Origin: DASWJZ01 sp963846475 | Lineage (GTDB): Bacteria; Pseudomonadota; Alphaproteobacteria; Rhizobiales; Afifellaceae | Direction: 5' to 3' | NCBI GenBank assembly: GCA_963846475.1 | Contig: CAWJVZ010000003.1 | Span: 124,001 to 188,000 of the forward strand | DNA: 64,000 nt | Part shown: one piece after another, positions 37,614-44,508 of the stretch | Numbering within the stretch: position 1 is the stretch's first letter | Layout: each line of letters begins with the position of its first letter | Notes under the pieces: generated by a model | Database searches by the model: none | The model's input: only the letters and a program-made list of their open reading frames with translations | What the model was told of the DNA's origin: nothing | Made by a program: the position numbers and the translations under genes

Positions 37614-38022
37614 GGCCTCGCCCGCGCGGAACACTAGCGCTGGGGCCCGCCGGCAAAGGGAGGCTGACTGCGAAGCGATCCGCCAACGCGCCGCTCGTTT
37701 CTTACAGTCATTCACAAGGGAGTGATTCAGGAAGATAGTCCTAGACAATCCTCCTCGTTTGTGCTAGCTCGCGAAATACCGCTGCTCGACGAGGGACCGG
37801 GATGCAAGGACCGGAGCTTTTCGGGAGCAGTGGGCGGCGCCGCCACGGAGCCTCGGTCAGGAGCCGGGACGGCGTTCCTCAGAAGGGCCCCCCTCGGGAG
37901 CAATCCCGGTGCCGGATGTTGCACGGCTAGAGTTCCTGCCCACGGCGTGAAGCACGGGGCAGGACGGGAAGACGATAGGGCGAGTTGGGGAACGTATAAC
38001 GCCGCGCGGAACTCCCCACCGT
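37614..38022. other. Gene-less stretch between ssrA and the IS110 transposase
   Basis: About 410 bp. It holds the upstream side of ssrA and the 3' flank of the transposase gene, with GC-rich imperfect hairpins. No credible protein gene is seen; a minus-strand frame entering ssrA from 37748 has a good ribosome-binding-like GAGGAGG but runs through the tmRNA and is not convincing. The exact right end of the IS element is not visible. Confidence 0.5.
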
Positions 38023-39273
38023 TTAGCAAGCGCTTTTTTGACTTGCCGCTGCGGTGGCGAACAGGGTGCGGCTGGCGAGCATGGCGCAGGCAACGGCGAG
38101 CAGACGGTCGGCGACGGAGCGAAGCGCGCGGGCATGCGAATGGCCGCGTTGGCGCAGGGCGGCGTATTTGGCGCGGCTTCGCGGGTCGTGCTGGATGGCG
38201 GTGCGCGCCCAATGATGGACGGCGTCGCTGAGGCGGCGATGACAAGCCCGGCGGCGCAGGACGATGCGGCGCTTGCCCGACTGCTTGGTCACCGGGGCGA
38301 CGCCGGACAAGCAGCGCAGCGCCTGATAGTCTCGCTCGCGCAGGGCCTCGCCGGCCTCTGCGAGCAGCGTGGCGCAGACGATCCTTCCGATGCCTGGCAG
38401 GGATCTCAGGATGGTCACGTCACGCTGCTCTTGCGGCTGCCCCGGCGCGTCCTCCTCGGGCGCAGCGAGGCTGGCGAGCAGGCGATCGAGCTCGCCGTGC
38501 GCCTCTTTGATCTGGCGGCTGACGAGGCGCAGGCGGGGAATGAGCGTGCGGATGTGGGCGGTTGCCGCCTCGGTGGCGCCGGCGGCGACCTGGATGGGCG
38601 GCCGGCGGAGCTGCTTCAAGGCCTCGGCCGCATCGAAGCGGCGGATGCGATGCCGCTTGAGGAGCTTGGCGAGACTGGCTTGGCGGAGGCGGCGGGCCTT
38701 ATCGGGCGTCGGCGCGCTCTCCCACAGTTGCAGGAACCATTCGGCGGCGAGATCATCGGCGAGCTCCAGCATGGCCGGGAAGTAGCGCCAGAGCTGGTCT
38801 CGCATGCGGTTGGCGAGACGGACCTGCTCGACGGTCAGTTCGTCGGCGATCCGCGACCATTCGCGCAGCTCGATGACCAGCGGATCGGCCGGCCGCAACG
38901 GACGCAGGCGCGGCCGGTCGGTCCTCAGCGCATCGGCCAGCACCTCGGCGTCGCGGCTGTCGTCCTTGGCGCCGGCCAGCGTGAAGCGGTCGCGGAAGCG
39001 GTCGAGCTGCTTGGGATTGACCGCGTAGACGGTGAAGCCGCGCTCCATGAGCGCCTCAACGACCGGCCCGTGCGGCACCTCGATGGCGACATGCACCGCT
39101 TGCGGCGCGGCGCCGCTCGCGGCGATCAGCCAGGCGCCCATCTCAGCCAGGCCCTCGCCGCCATGAGCGAAGCTGCGCACGCGCTTGCCGCGCCCCTGCG
39201 CATCCGACAGACAAACGACATGCGCCTGCGACGCCCAATCGACGCCGGCATACCAGATCGGCTGTTCTTCCAT
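38023..39273 (-). CDS. IS110-family transposase
   Basis: A RuvC-like DEDD recombinase that moves the element, in characterised relatives guided by a bridge RNA. Seen: 416 residues from ATG 39273. The N-terminal DEDD domain shows YAGVDWASQAHVV (Asp), VAIEVPHG (Glu) and AKDDSRDAEVLADALR (Asp/Asp). A coiled middle region follows, then the Transposase_20 domain with ILRSLPGIGRIVCATLLAE and VAPVTKQSGKRR, which contains the catalytic serine region. Both domains are complete. The long complementary frame on the plus strand is a shadow. It lies between ssrA and hemB, with a long non-coding stretch on its 5' side. Confidence 0.9.
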   Translation of the reverse strand: MEEQPIWYAGVDWASQAHVVCLSDAQGRGKRVRSFAHGGEGLAEMGAWLIAASGAAPQAVHVAIEVPHGPVVEALMERGFTVYAVNPKQLDRFRDRFTLAGAKDDSRDAEVLADALRTDRPRLRPLRPADPLVIELREWSRIADELTVEQVRLANRMRDQLWRYFPAMLELADDLAAEWFLQLWESAPTPDKARRLRQASLAKLLKRHRIRRFDAAEALKQLRRPPIQVAAGATEAATAHIRTLIPRLRLVSRQIKEAHGELDRLLASLAAPEEDAPGQPQEQRDVTILRSLPGIGRIVCATLLAEAGEALRERDYQALRCLSGVAPVTKQSGKRRIVLRRRACHRRLSDAVHHWARTAIQHDPRSRAKYAALRQRGHSHARALRSVADRLLAVACAMLASRTLFATAAASQKSAC

Positions 39274-39650
39274 GCTCCTCTCCCTGTTCTCGCAACGAGC
39301 CCGCCGCGACGTCGGCCGATCCCTGTACTGGCGCTCAAGGGCGCGGTCTCCCCACTGGGCCTGCAATCGCAGCCGCCAGCCGGGGCACATGTCCGCGCGT
39401 GGTGCTCGCCGCTTTGACAGCGGCGGCGCTGGGGCGCTTCGGTCGCTCCCGGCCGGCCGGCCCCGGTCCTCCTGTCTGAGCCGATTCGCCGGACCCGCGA
39501 AGCCGCCCGCCCGCTACGGCGCCACGGAGGGCGCGCGTGCGGCCGGCTTCGCTTTCGCCGAGCCAAGCTTTGCAGGATCACCGGCCATCACCGGTACAGG
39601 GGCGCCTGGAGGCGCCATTATTTAATTTGCGAGGCGTTCTTCAGGCGCTC
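39274..39650 (-). ncRNA. Candidate bridge-RNA region of the IS110 element
   Basis: Seen: ~370 bp without a credible gene upstream of the transposase start, rich in potential hairpins on either strand, for example GCCGCT...AGCGGC near 39407-39425, ACCGG...CCGGT near 39581-39596 and GGCGCCT...AGGCGCC at 39601-39616. Family knowledge: in IS110-group elements this leader encodes an RNA with target- and donor-binding loops. The loops cannot be matched without the element's ends and target. Confidence 0.35.
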
Positions 39651-39773
39651 CGCTCCCTCCTCAACATGAGGAGGACCGAAAGGCTCTTTGATCACCTCGG
39701 GCCGAGAGGCCGCGGGACAATCACGCGCGCGCTCTCCGCGTCGAGAACACTCGCGAGAGCGTCTCCCAAGTGG

Positions 39774-39869
39774 GGACTGTTGCGAAATTCAGAATCCGAA
39801 GGAACATTTCCGAATCCGAAAGGAACTCCTCGGAATCGAAACGAGAACCTTGTTCTATTTCGCAACAGG
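39774..39869. mobile_element. Small MITE-like element with target-site-like repeats
   Basis: Seen: a ~96-bp unit whose ends carry a perfect 12-bp inverted repeat, CTGTTGCGAAAT at 39777-39788 and its complement at 39857-39868. It is flanked on both sides by the 9-bp direct repeat CCCAAGTGG (39765-39773 and 39870-39878). The interior repeats a GAATCCGAA-GGAAC-like motif. It encodes nothing plausible. The repeat pair looks like a target duplication, so this is inferred to be a non-autonomous transposon. It ends 23 bp from the hemB stop. Confidence 0.65.
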
Positions 39870-39892
39870 CCCAAGTGGAGAGGTCCAGCGAC

Positions 39893-40918
39893 TCAGCCGG
39901 CGGCCAGCTTCTCGGCCGCGCGCGGGGCGAAATAGGTCAGGATGCCGTCGGCGCCGGCCCGCTTGAAGGCGATCAGGCTCTCCAGCATGGCCCGCTCGCC
40001 GTCGATCCAGCCGTTCTGCGCCGCCGCCTCGATCATCGAATACTCGCCCGAGACCTGGTATGCGAAGGTGGGCATGCCGAACGCCTCCTTCATCCGCCAG
40101 AGCACGTCGAGATAGGGCAGACCCGGCTTGACCATCAGCATGTCGGCGCCCTCCAGAATGTCGGCCTCCGCCTCGCGGAGCGCCTCGGCGCCGTTGCCGG
40201 GGTCCATCTGGTAGGTGCGCTTGTCGCCGACGAGGGTGGCGCTGGTGCCGATCGCGTCGCGGAAGGGGCCATAGAAGGCCGAGGCGTATTTCGCCGTGTA
40301 AGCCATGATCTGAACGCGGCCGAAGCCCGCCTGGTCGAGGGCCTCGCGGATAGCGCCGACGCGGCCGTCCATCATGTCGGAGGGGGCGATGATGTCGGCG
40401 CCGGCTTCCGCCTGCACCAGCGCCTGGCGGACGAGCTGCGCGACGCTCGCATCGTTGACGATCTCCTCCCCCTCCATCAGCCCGTCATGCCCGTGGCTGG
40501 TGAAAGGATCGAGCGCGACGTCGGTGATGAGCCCGATCTGCGGCGCCCCCCGCTTGATGGCGCGGCATGCGCAGCAGACGAGATTGTTGGCGTTGAGCGC
40601 CTCCGAGCCCGTCGCATCGCGCCGGGCCGGGTCGGTAAACGGGAAAAGCGCGATCGCCGGAATGCCGAGCCTGGCGGCACGCTCCGCCTCGCCGACCGCC
40701 ACGTCGACCGACAGCCGCTCCACGCCCGGCATGGAGGCCACCGGATCGCGGCGCCGCTCGCCGTCGATCAAGAAGATCGGCCAGATCAGATCGTTCACCG
40801 AAAGGCTCGTCTCGCGCACCAGCCGCCGCGACCAGTCGGTGCGGCGCGTGCGCCGGAGCCGCCGGCGGCCGGTAATGCGGTCGATATCGGGAATCGGGCT
40901 CTTGAATGGCGCGGTCAT
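39893..40918 (-). CDS. hemB: Delta-aminolevulinic acid dehydratase (porphobilinogen synthase)
   Basis: Condenses two 5-aminolevulinates to porphobilinogen in haem synthesis. Seen: 341 residues. VNDLIWPIFLIDGE, the metal-site region LITDVALDPFTSHGHDG, the active-site lysine segments APSDMMDGRV and IMAYTAKYASAFYGPFRDA, and MVKPGLPYLDVL. The metal site has Asp/Ala in place of the cysteines of zinc enzymes (DxALDPFTxHGHDG), so this is the magnesium-dependent type known from Bradyrhizobium. It starts at ATG 40918. Intact. Confidence 0.95.
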   Translation of the reverse strand: MTAPFKSPIPDIDRITGRRRLRRTRRTDWSRRLVRETSLSVNDLIWPIFLIDGERRRDPVASMPGVERLSVDVAVGEAERAARLGIPAIALFPFTDPARRDATGSEALNANNLVCCACRAIKRGAPQIGLITDVALDPFTSHGHDGLMEGEEIVNDASVAQLVRQALVQAEAGADIIAPSDMMDGRVGAIREALDQAGFGRVQIMAYTAKYASAFYGPFRDAIGTSATLVGDKRTYQMDPGNGAEALREAEADILEGADMLMVKPGLPYLDVLWRMKEAFGMPTFAYQVSGEYSMIEAAAQNGWIDGERAMLESLIAFKRAGADGILTYFAPRAAEKLAAG

Positions 40919-41056
40919 GATCGGGGTCCGGAAGCTCGCTCGACGATATCATCCAGGCCTCGTGGCTCCAACCCTGCGGAACGCGCCGATTGACGCTGGC
41001 GGGCGCCGCACCTATGGCTCCCCCGCATGGCGCGACGCGCGGTCAACCATGCGGGC

Positions 41057-41467
41057 ATGAGCGATGCCCTCGGCAATCCGGTGCCCGAGCCCGATCGGAA
41101 CCTGCCGCTCACCATCATCTACTTGCGCGCCGTCGCGCTGCTCCTCCTGGCCGCCGGACTGGCGAGGGCAGCGCTCATTCTCGGCATCACGTCGGACGGC
41201 CAGGATTTCTCCACCCTCGCCCCGGCCTGGCGCGCCGGCGCCACGACGCTCACCCTGGTCGACCTCTTTGCGGCCGTCGGCCTGTGGATCGGCGCCGCCT
41301 GGGGGCCGGTCATGTGGGCCGTCGCTCTCGCCATAGAGGTGGCGATGTACACGCTGTTCGCCGACCTGTTCGGCAGCTATCCGCTGCGCGTCGCCGCGCA
41401 TGGCGTGCTGTTTGCCGCCTTTCTGGTGCTGAGCTTCCTGGATTGGCGGAGCGAGCTTGCCGAATGA
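41057..41467 (+). CDS. DUF6163-like small membrane protein
   Basis: Seen: 136 residues from ATG 41057 (30 bases downstream of a possible ATG at 41027), with about four hydrophobic helices (YLRAVALLLLAAGLARAALI, LTLVDLFAAVGLWIGAAW, VMWAVALAIEVAMYTLF, AAHGVLFAAFLVLSF). Proteins like this are found beside ldtR in many Hyphomicrobiales and fall under DUF6163; the match is by context and topology. Function unknown. It is divergent from hemB. Confidence 0.7.
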   Translation: MSDALGNPVPEPDRNLPLTIIYLRAVALLLLAAGLARAALILGITSDGQDFSTLAPAWRAGATTLTLVDLFAAVGLWIGAAWGPVMWAVALAIEVAMYTLFADLFGSYPLRVAAHGVLFAAFLVLSFLDWRSELAE

Positions 41468-41499
41468 GCGGCCCTGCGGCTCAATCCGGGAAACATTTA

Positions 41500-41518
41500 A
41501 TTAAGCGTTCGAATTAAG
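41500..41518. promoter_or_regulatory. Candidate LdtR binding site upstream of ldtR
   Basis: Seen: two ATTAAG boxes at 41500-41505 and 41513-41518, seven bases apart, ~70 bp before the ldtR start. The same box recurs as an inverted pair before ldtP. Autoregulation is inferred from this sharing. Confidence 0.4.
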
Positions 41519-41588
41519 TTCGTCTTCAATCCGCGGCCGTATGGTCGCCGACATGAAACGCCCACCGGGCGGTTGATGAGGAATTGGC

Positions 41589-42104
41589 ATGCTCATGTCA
41601 GAACAGGCGGCGGCCCGATACGAGGCGGTGGATAAAGCGCCCGAGGACACCAAGACGCTCTACCTCGATGCGCTGACGCTGGTGGAGCGGCTGCACCGGC
41701 GGCTTCTCGACGTCATCAAGGACGAGTTCGACCGCATGGGACGGTCCGACATCAACAGCGTCCAGGCGCTCCTCCTTTTCAACATCGGCGATTCGGAGCT
41801 GACGGCGGGCGAGCTCAGGACCCGCGGCTATTATCTCGGCTCCAACGTCTCGTACAATCTGAAGAAGCTCGTCGATTCCGGCTTCATCCGCCACCAGCGC
41901 TCGCGCGTCGATCGGCGCTCGGTGCGGGTGTCGCTGACCGAGACGGGGCTGGAAGTCGCCCGCGTCGTCAACGAGCTCTACAACCGCCACATCCAGTCGA
42001 TCGAGAAGGTCGGCGGCATCAGCAGCGAGGATTTTAGGCTGATGAACAAGGCGCTGCAGCGCCTTGAGCGGTTCTGGACGGACCAGATCCTCTATCGGCT
42101 GTAA
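41589..42104 (+). CDS. ldtR: MarR-family transcriptional regulator LdtR
   Basis: Regulates L,D-transpeptidase and stress tolerance genes in Liberibacter and Sinorhizobium. Seen: 171 residues from ATG 41589, with GAGGA upstream. The winged-helix region is DINSVQALLLFNIGDSELTAGELRTRGYYLGSN read in two parts: QALLLFNIGDSEL and ELRTRGYYLGSNVSYNL. The wing is HQRSRVDRRSVRVSLTETG. The C-terminal helices (KALQRLERFWTDQILYRL) form the dimer interface. ldtP follows 270 bp downstream, the classic pair. Intact. Confidence 0.93.
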   Translation: MLMSEQAAARYEAVDKAPEDTKTLYLDALTLVERLHRRLLDVIKDEFDRMGRSDINSVQALLLFNIGDSELTAGELRTRGYYLGSNVSYNLKKLVDSGFIRHQRSRVDRRSVRVSLTETGLEVARVVNELYNRHIQSIEKVGGISSEDFRLMNKALQRLERFWTDQILYRL

Positions 42105-42297
42105 AGTCCGCTCCATCTCCGGACCGGCCAACGGGCCTGTGTTGCCGAAGCAGCGCAGGCCCTTTTCTTGTGGGCAGTGGTCATTGAGGGCCCCTCCAGC
42201 CGACACGGATTGGCCATAAACGTCGCCGAAGAACGCGGCACCGGACGTAGGCTTGCTCCGCGGGCCGAACTAACCACAGTGAAGGGGCTCCCCGGAT

Positions 42298-42316
42298 GCT
42301 TAACAGCGCATTAAGC
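42298..42316. promoter_or_regulatory. Candidate LdtR binding site upstream of ldtP
   Basis: Seen: inverted repeat GCTTAA-N7-TTAAGC, ~60 bp before the ldtP start. Its ATTAAG core matches the paired boxes before ldtR. Assignment to LdtR is inferred from gene context. Confidence 0.45.
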
Positions 42317-42374
42317 CTATCCGGATAGCAATTCGGATCGACGGGAACGGTTGGACCGCCAACGAAAAGCTTGG

Positions 42375-43634
42375 ATGAAAACAATGTTCAGGATGATGAC
42401 GATCGCCGCGGTCGCCGCCGTGCTGCTGGCGCCTTCCGCTTTGCGCGCTCAGGACGCCATCTCCGGCCTGCTGCAGACCGAATGGGAAGCGGGCTTCGAC
42501 GCCCAGTCGACGATCACGCGGCCGGTCACTACGAAAACGCCGATCCTGTCGCCGCTGACAATTCCGGCCATGGAGCAGGCGATCTTCGCCTACCAGGACC
42601 TTGCGGCGCGCGGCGGCTGGAACAGCGTGCCGGCCGACAAGGGGCTCCGCATCGGTATGCGCGACCCCAACGTGGTGGAGCTGCGGCGCCGGCTGATCTC
42701 CTCCGGCGACCTGCGGCAGACGAGCGGCGACCCTGCGGCGTTCGATTCCTACGTGCAGGCGGCGGTGAAGCGCTTTCAGGAGCGGCACGGCATGCCGGCC
42801 GACGGCGTCGTCGGGGAAGGGACCCTGAAGGCGCTCAATGTCCCGGCGCATGTGCGGCTGTCGCAGCTGCAGGCCAACTTGGAGCGCATCAAGGCGATGG
42901 GCGTGCCGACCGAGCGCTACATTTTGGTCAATGTGCCGGGGGCGCAGATCGAGGCCGTGGAGAACGGCACCGTCGTTACCCGCCATACTGCGGTGGTCGG
43001 CAAGGTCGACCGGCAGACGCCGCTTCTCTCCAGCAAGATCTATGCGGTCAATTTCAACCCGTTCTGGACGGTGCCGGCTTCGATCATCAAAAAAGACCTG
43101 ATCCCGAAGATGCAGAAGGAGCCGAGCTACCTCCGCGACCATAACATCCGCATCTACAATCAACAGGGCGTGGAGCTGCAGCCGGAGCAGGTGAACTGGT
43201 ACTCCGACGAGGCAACCAATTACATGTTCAAGCAGGATCCGGGCGACCAGAACTCGCTCGGCAACATGAAGCTGTCGTTCCACAATCCGCACCAGGTCTA
43301 CATGCACGATACGCCGGCCAAAAATCTGTTCGGCTCCGACTACCGCTTCGAGTCCTCGGGCTGCGTGCGCGTCCACAATGTGCGCGAGCTGGTAAGCTGG
43401 GTCTTACGCGATAATGGCTACAACTTGGCCATGGTCGACGAGACGGTGCGTTCGGGCCAGCGGCTCGACGTCGACGTGGTGAACCAGCCGTCGATCTACA
43501 CGGTTTACTTCACCGCCTGGACGACAGGCGACGGCATCGTCCATTTCCGCGACGACATCTACAATCTCGACGCCCAGGGCATGATCGCGCTGAACCAGGA
43601 CGAAAGCCTGATCGGCTCGCCGGTCGCGCAGTAG
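42375..43634 (+). CDS. ldtP: L,D-transpeptidase with peptidoglycan-binding domain
   Basis: Forms 3-3 crosslinks or anchors proteins in periplasmic murein. Seen: 419 residues from ATG 42375. A signal peptide (TIAAVAAVLLAPSALRAQ), a PG_binding_1 domain (LRRRLISSGDL, AAVKRFQERHGMPADGVVG), then the YkuD catalytic domain with PFWTVPASIIKKDLIPKM and the active-site HDTPAKNLF...SSGCVRVHN, Cys as nucleophile. The single large LD-transpeptidase after ldtR matches the Liberibacter LdtP arrangement. It is intact. Confidence 0.92.
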   Translation: MKTMFRMMTIAAVAAVLLAPSALRAQDAISGLLQTEWEAGFDAQSTITRPVTTKTPILSPLTIPAMEQAIFAYQDLAARGGWNSVPADKGLRIGMRDPNVVELRRRLISSGDLRQTSGDPAAFDSYVQAAVKRFQERHGMPADGVVGEGTLKALNVPAHVRLSQLQANLERIKAMGVPTERYILVNVPGAQIEAVENGTVVTRHTAVVGKVDRQTPLLSSKIYAVNFNPFWTVPASIIKKDLIPKMQKEPSYLRDHNIRIYNQQGVELQPEQVNWYSDEATNYMFKQDPGDQNSLGNMKLSFHNPHQVYMHDTPAKNLFGSDYRFESSGCVRVHNVRELVSWVLRDNGYNLAMVDETVRSGQRLDVDVVNQPSIYTVYFTAWTTGDGIVHFRDDIYNLDAQGMIALNQDESLIGSPVAQ

Positions 43635-43726
43635 GACATCGCCCGCGAGCTGGGGCGAATTGGGTGCTCTGTCGCGAAGTCTGACTCCCCCGCCGTTTGG
43701 CCTCTTCGCTGCCGCTTGTTCATTGA

Positions 43727-43753
43727 CATAGCTACTGATTATCAGTAGCTATG
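43727..43753. promoter_or_regulatory. 27-bp near-perfect palindrome at the brnT2 start, likely operator
   Basis: Seen: two 13-bp arms (CATAGCTACTGAT and its exact complement) around one central base. The left end overlaps a perfect TTGACA (43723-43728) and the right end includes the ATG of the toxin gene at 43751. Toxin-antitoxin operons commonly carry such autorepression sites. As RNA it would also fold into a hairpin over the start codon. Confidence 0.75.
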
Positions 43754-44038
43754 TGCAGCGATGATGGTTTCGATTGGGATGAGGCCAAGGCGGTCGAGAA
43801 TTACGCAAATCACCGCGTCACTTTCGACATTGCGAAGCGAGCGTTCCAAGACCCGTTCGCCATCGAGTGGATGGATGACCGCTACGACTACGCTGAGGAG
43901 CGCTTCGCCATCCTCGGCATGGTCGATGGCCGTCTCCTCTTCGTCGCCTACACCCTGTGGAACGGCACGATTCGCATAATCTCCGCACGCGGAGCCGAGC
44001 CCTATGAAAAACGTAAATACCACGAAGAGAACGCCTGA
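43751..44038 (+). CDS. brnT: BrnT-family toxin, second locus
   Basis: RelE-fold ribonuclease toxin. Seen: 95 residues, FDWDEAKAVENYANHRVTF at the N-terminus, AFQDPFAIEWMDDR, RFAILGMVDGRLLFVAYT and the C-terminal IRIISARGAEPYEKRKY, a closer match to classical BrnT than the copy near 6.7 kb. No Shine-Dalgarno sequence precedes ATG 43751; the palindrome occupies that space, so the message may be leaderless. The next gene overlaps it by 35 bases and is not a BrnA protein. Confidence 0.9.
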   Translation: MCSDDGFDWDEAKAVENYANHRVTFDIAKRAFQDPFAIEWMDDRYDYAEERFAILGMVDGRLLFVAYTLWNGTIRIISARGAEPYEKRKYHEENA

Positions 44039-44375
44039 TCCTGGAGAGCCTTCCCACACCGATTGGACTGGGTTCGATTCCACGTCCGCGGCGGAGCGCC
44101 ACAAGGCTGCGCTCGCCGACCCGGATGCGCAGCCAATAACCCCCGCGAGTTTGGAGCGCATGCGGCGAACCGCTCAGGCAAAGGTCATCCGTCGCGCCCT
44201 GGGGCTGACCCAGGAAGAGTTCTCGGCGCGTTATCTCATCCCGCTCGGCACCCTCCGTGATTGGGAGCAAGGCAGGACGGAGCCGGACCAGCCCGCGCGC
44301 GCCTATCTCCGGGTTATTGCACGCGATCCAGACGGCGTGAGCAGGGCCCTGCAGGACAGGCCGGAACCCATCTAA
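44004..44375 (+). CDS. XRE-family helix-turn-helix antitoxin paired with BrnT
   Basis: Seen: 123 residues. An N-terminal ~50 residues rich in Pro/Asp (GEPSHTDWTGFDSTSAAERH, DAQPITPASLERM), then the helix-turn-helix VIRRALGLTQEEFSARYLIPLGTLRDWE. The GLTQEEFSARYLIPLGTLRDWEQG-like segment is the HigA/MqsA-type DNA-binding motif of antitoxins often encoded after BrnT-like toxins. The start at 44004 overlaps the toxin gene. Family-level assignment is firm; the partner is inferred from overlap. Confidence 0.85.
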   Translation: MKNVNTTKRTPDPGEPSHTDWTGFDSTSAAERHKAALADPDAQPITPASLERMRRTAQAKVIRRALGLTQEEFSARYLIPLGTLRDWEQGRTEPDQPARAYLRVIARDPDGVSRALQDRPEPI

Positions 44376-44390
44376 GCGTCTAGCGGCCCG

Positions 44391-44417
44391 TAGGCAGGTC
44401 CGGCGAGCACCTGCCTA
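44391..44417 (+). terminator. Hairpin after the brnT/XRE module
   Basis: Seen: a perfect 9-bp stem TAGGCAGGT / ACCTGCCTA with a 9-base loop, 15 bp after the antitoxin stop, followed by GCTTTG. The T-run is short. Confidence 0.45.
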
Positions 44418-44508
44418 GCTTTGCGGGCGCGGGCGCTTGTGCTATCGCGGCGCCGACTCCCCTGCTGCGGTGCAGCAGCCCTAAATCCCTGTCGAGATCG
44501 GGTGCCCC

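Larger units (their letters stand above)
38023..39650 (-). mobile_element. IS110-family insertion element (ends approximate)
   Basis: Seen: the transposase gene plus ~370 bp of 5' non-coding DNA. IS110 elements lack obvious terminal inverted repeats, so the ends cannot be fixed from one copy. A long leader on the 5' side fits the IS110 group, which has its bridge-RNA region before the gene, rather than the IS1111 group. The right limit near 39650 is a guess from where hairpin-rich sequence stops. Confidence 0.55.

Noticed and set aside
37437..37748. Minus-strand 103-codon frame with a GAGGAGG upstream
   Set aside because: It runs through the tmRNA acceptor piece, whose structure explains that DNA; no protein family seen.
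38038..39417. A 459-codon open frame on the plus strand opposite the IS110 transposase
   Set aside because: It mirrors the transposase codons, has no family motifs, and the minus strand carries complete DEDD and Transposase_20 domains.
39692..39874. A 60-codon minus-strand frame inside the MITE-like element
   Set aside because: Its repeats come from the element's DNA repeats; no start signal and no homology by eye.
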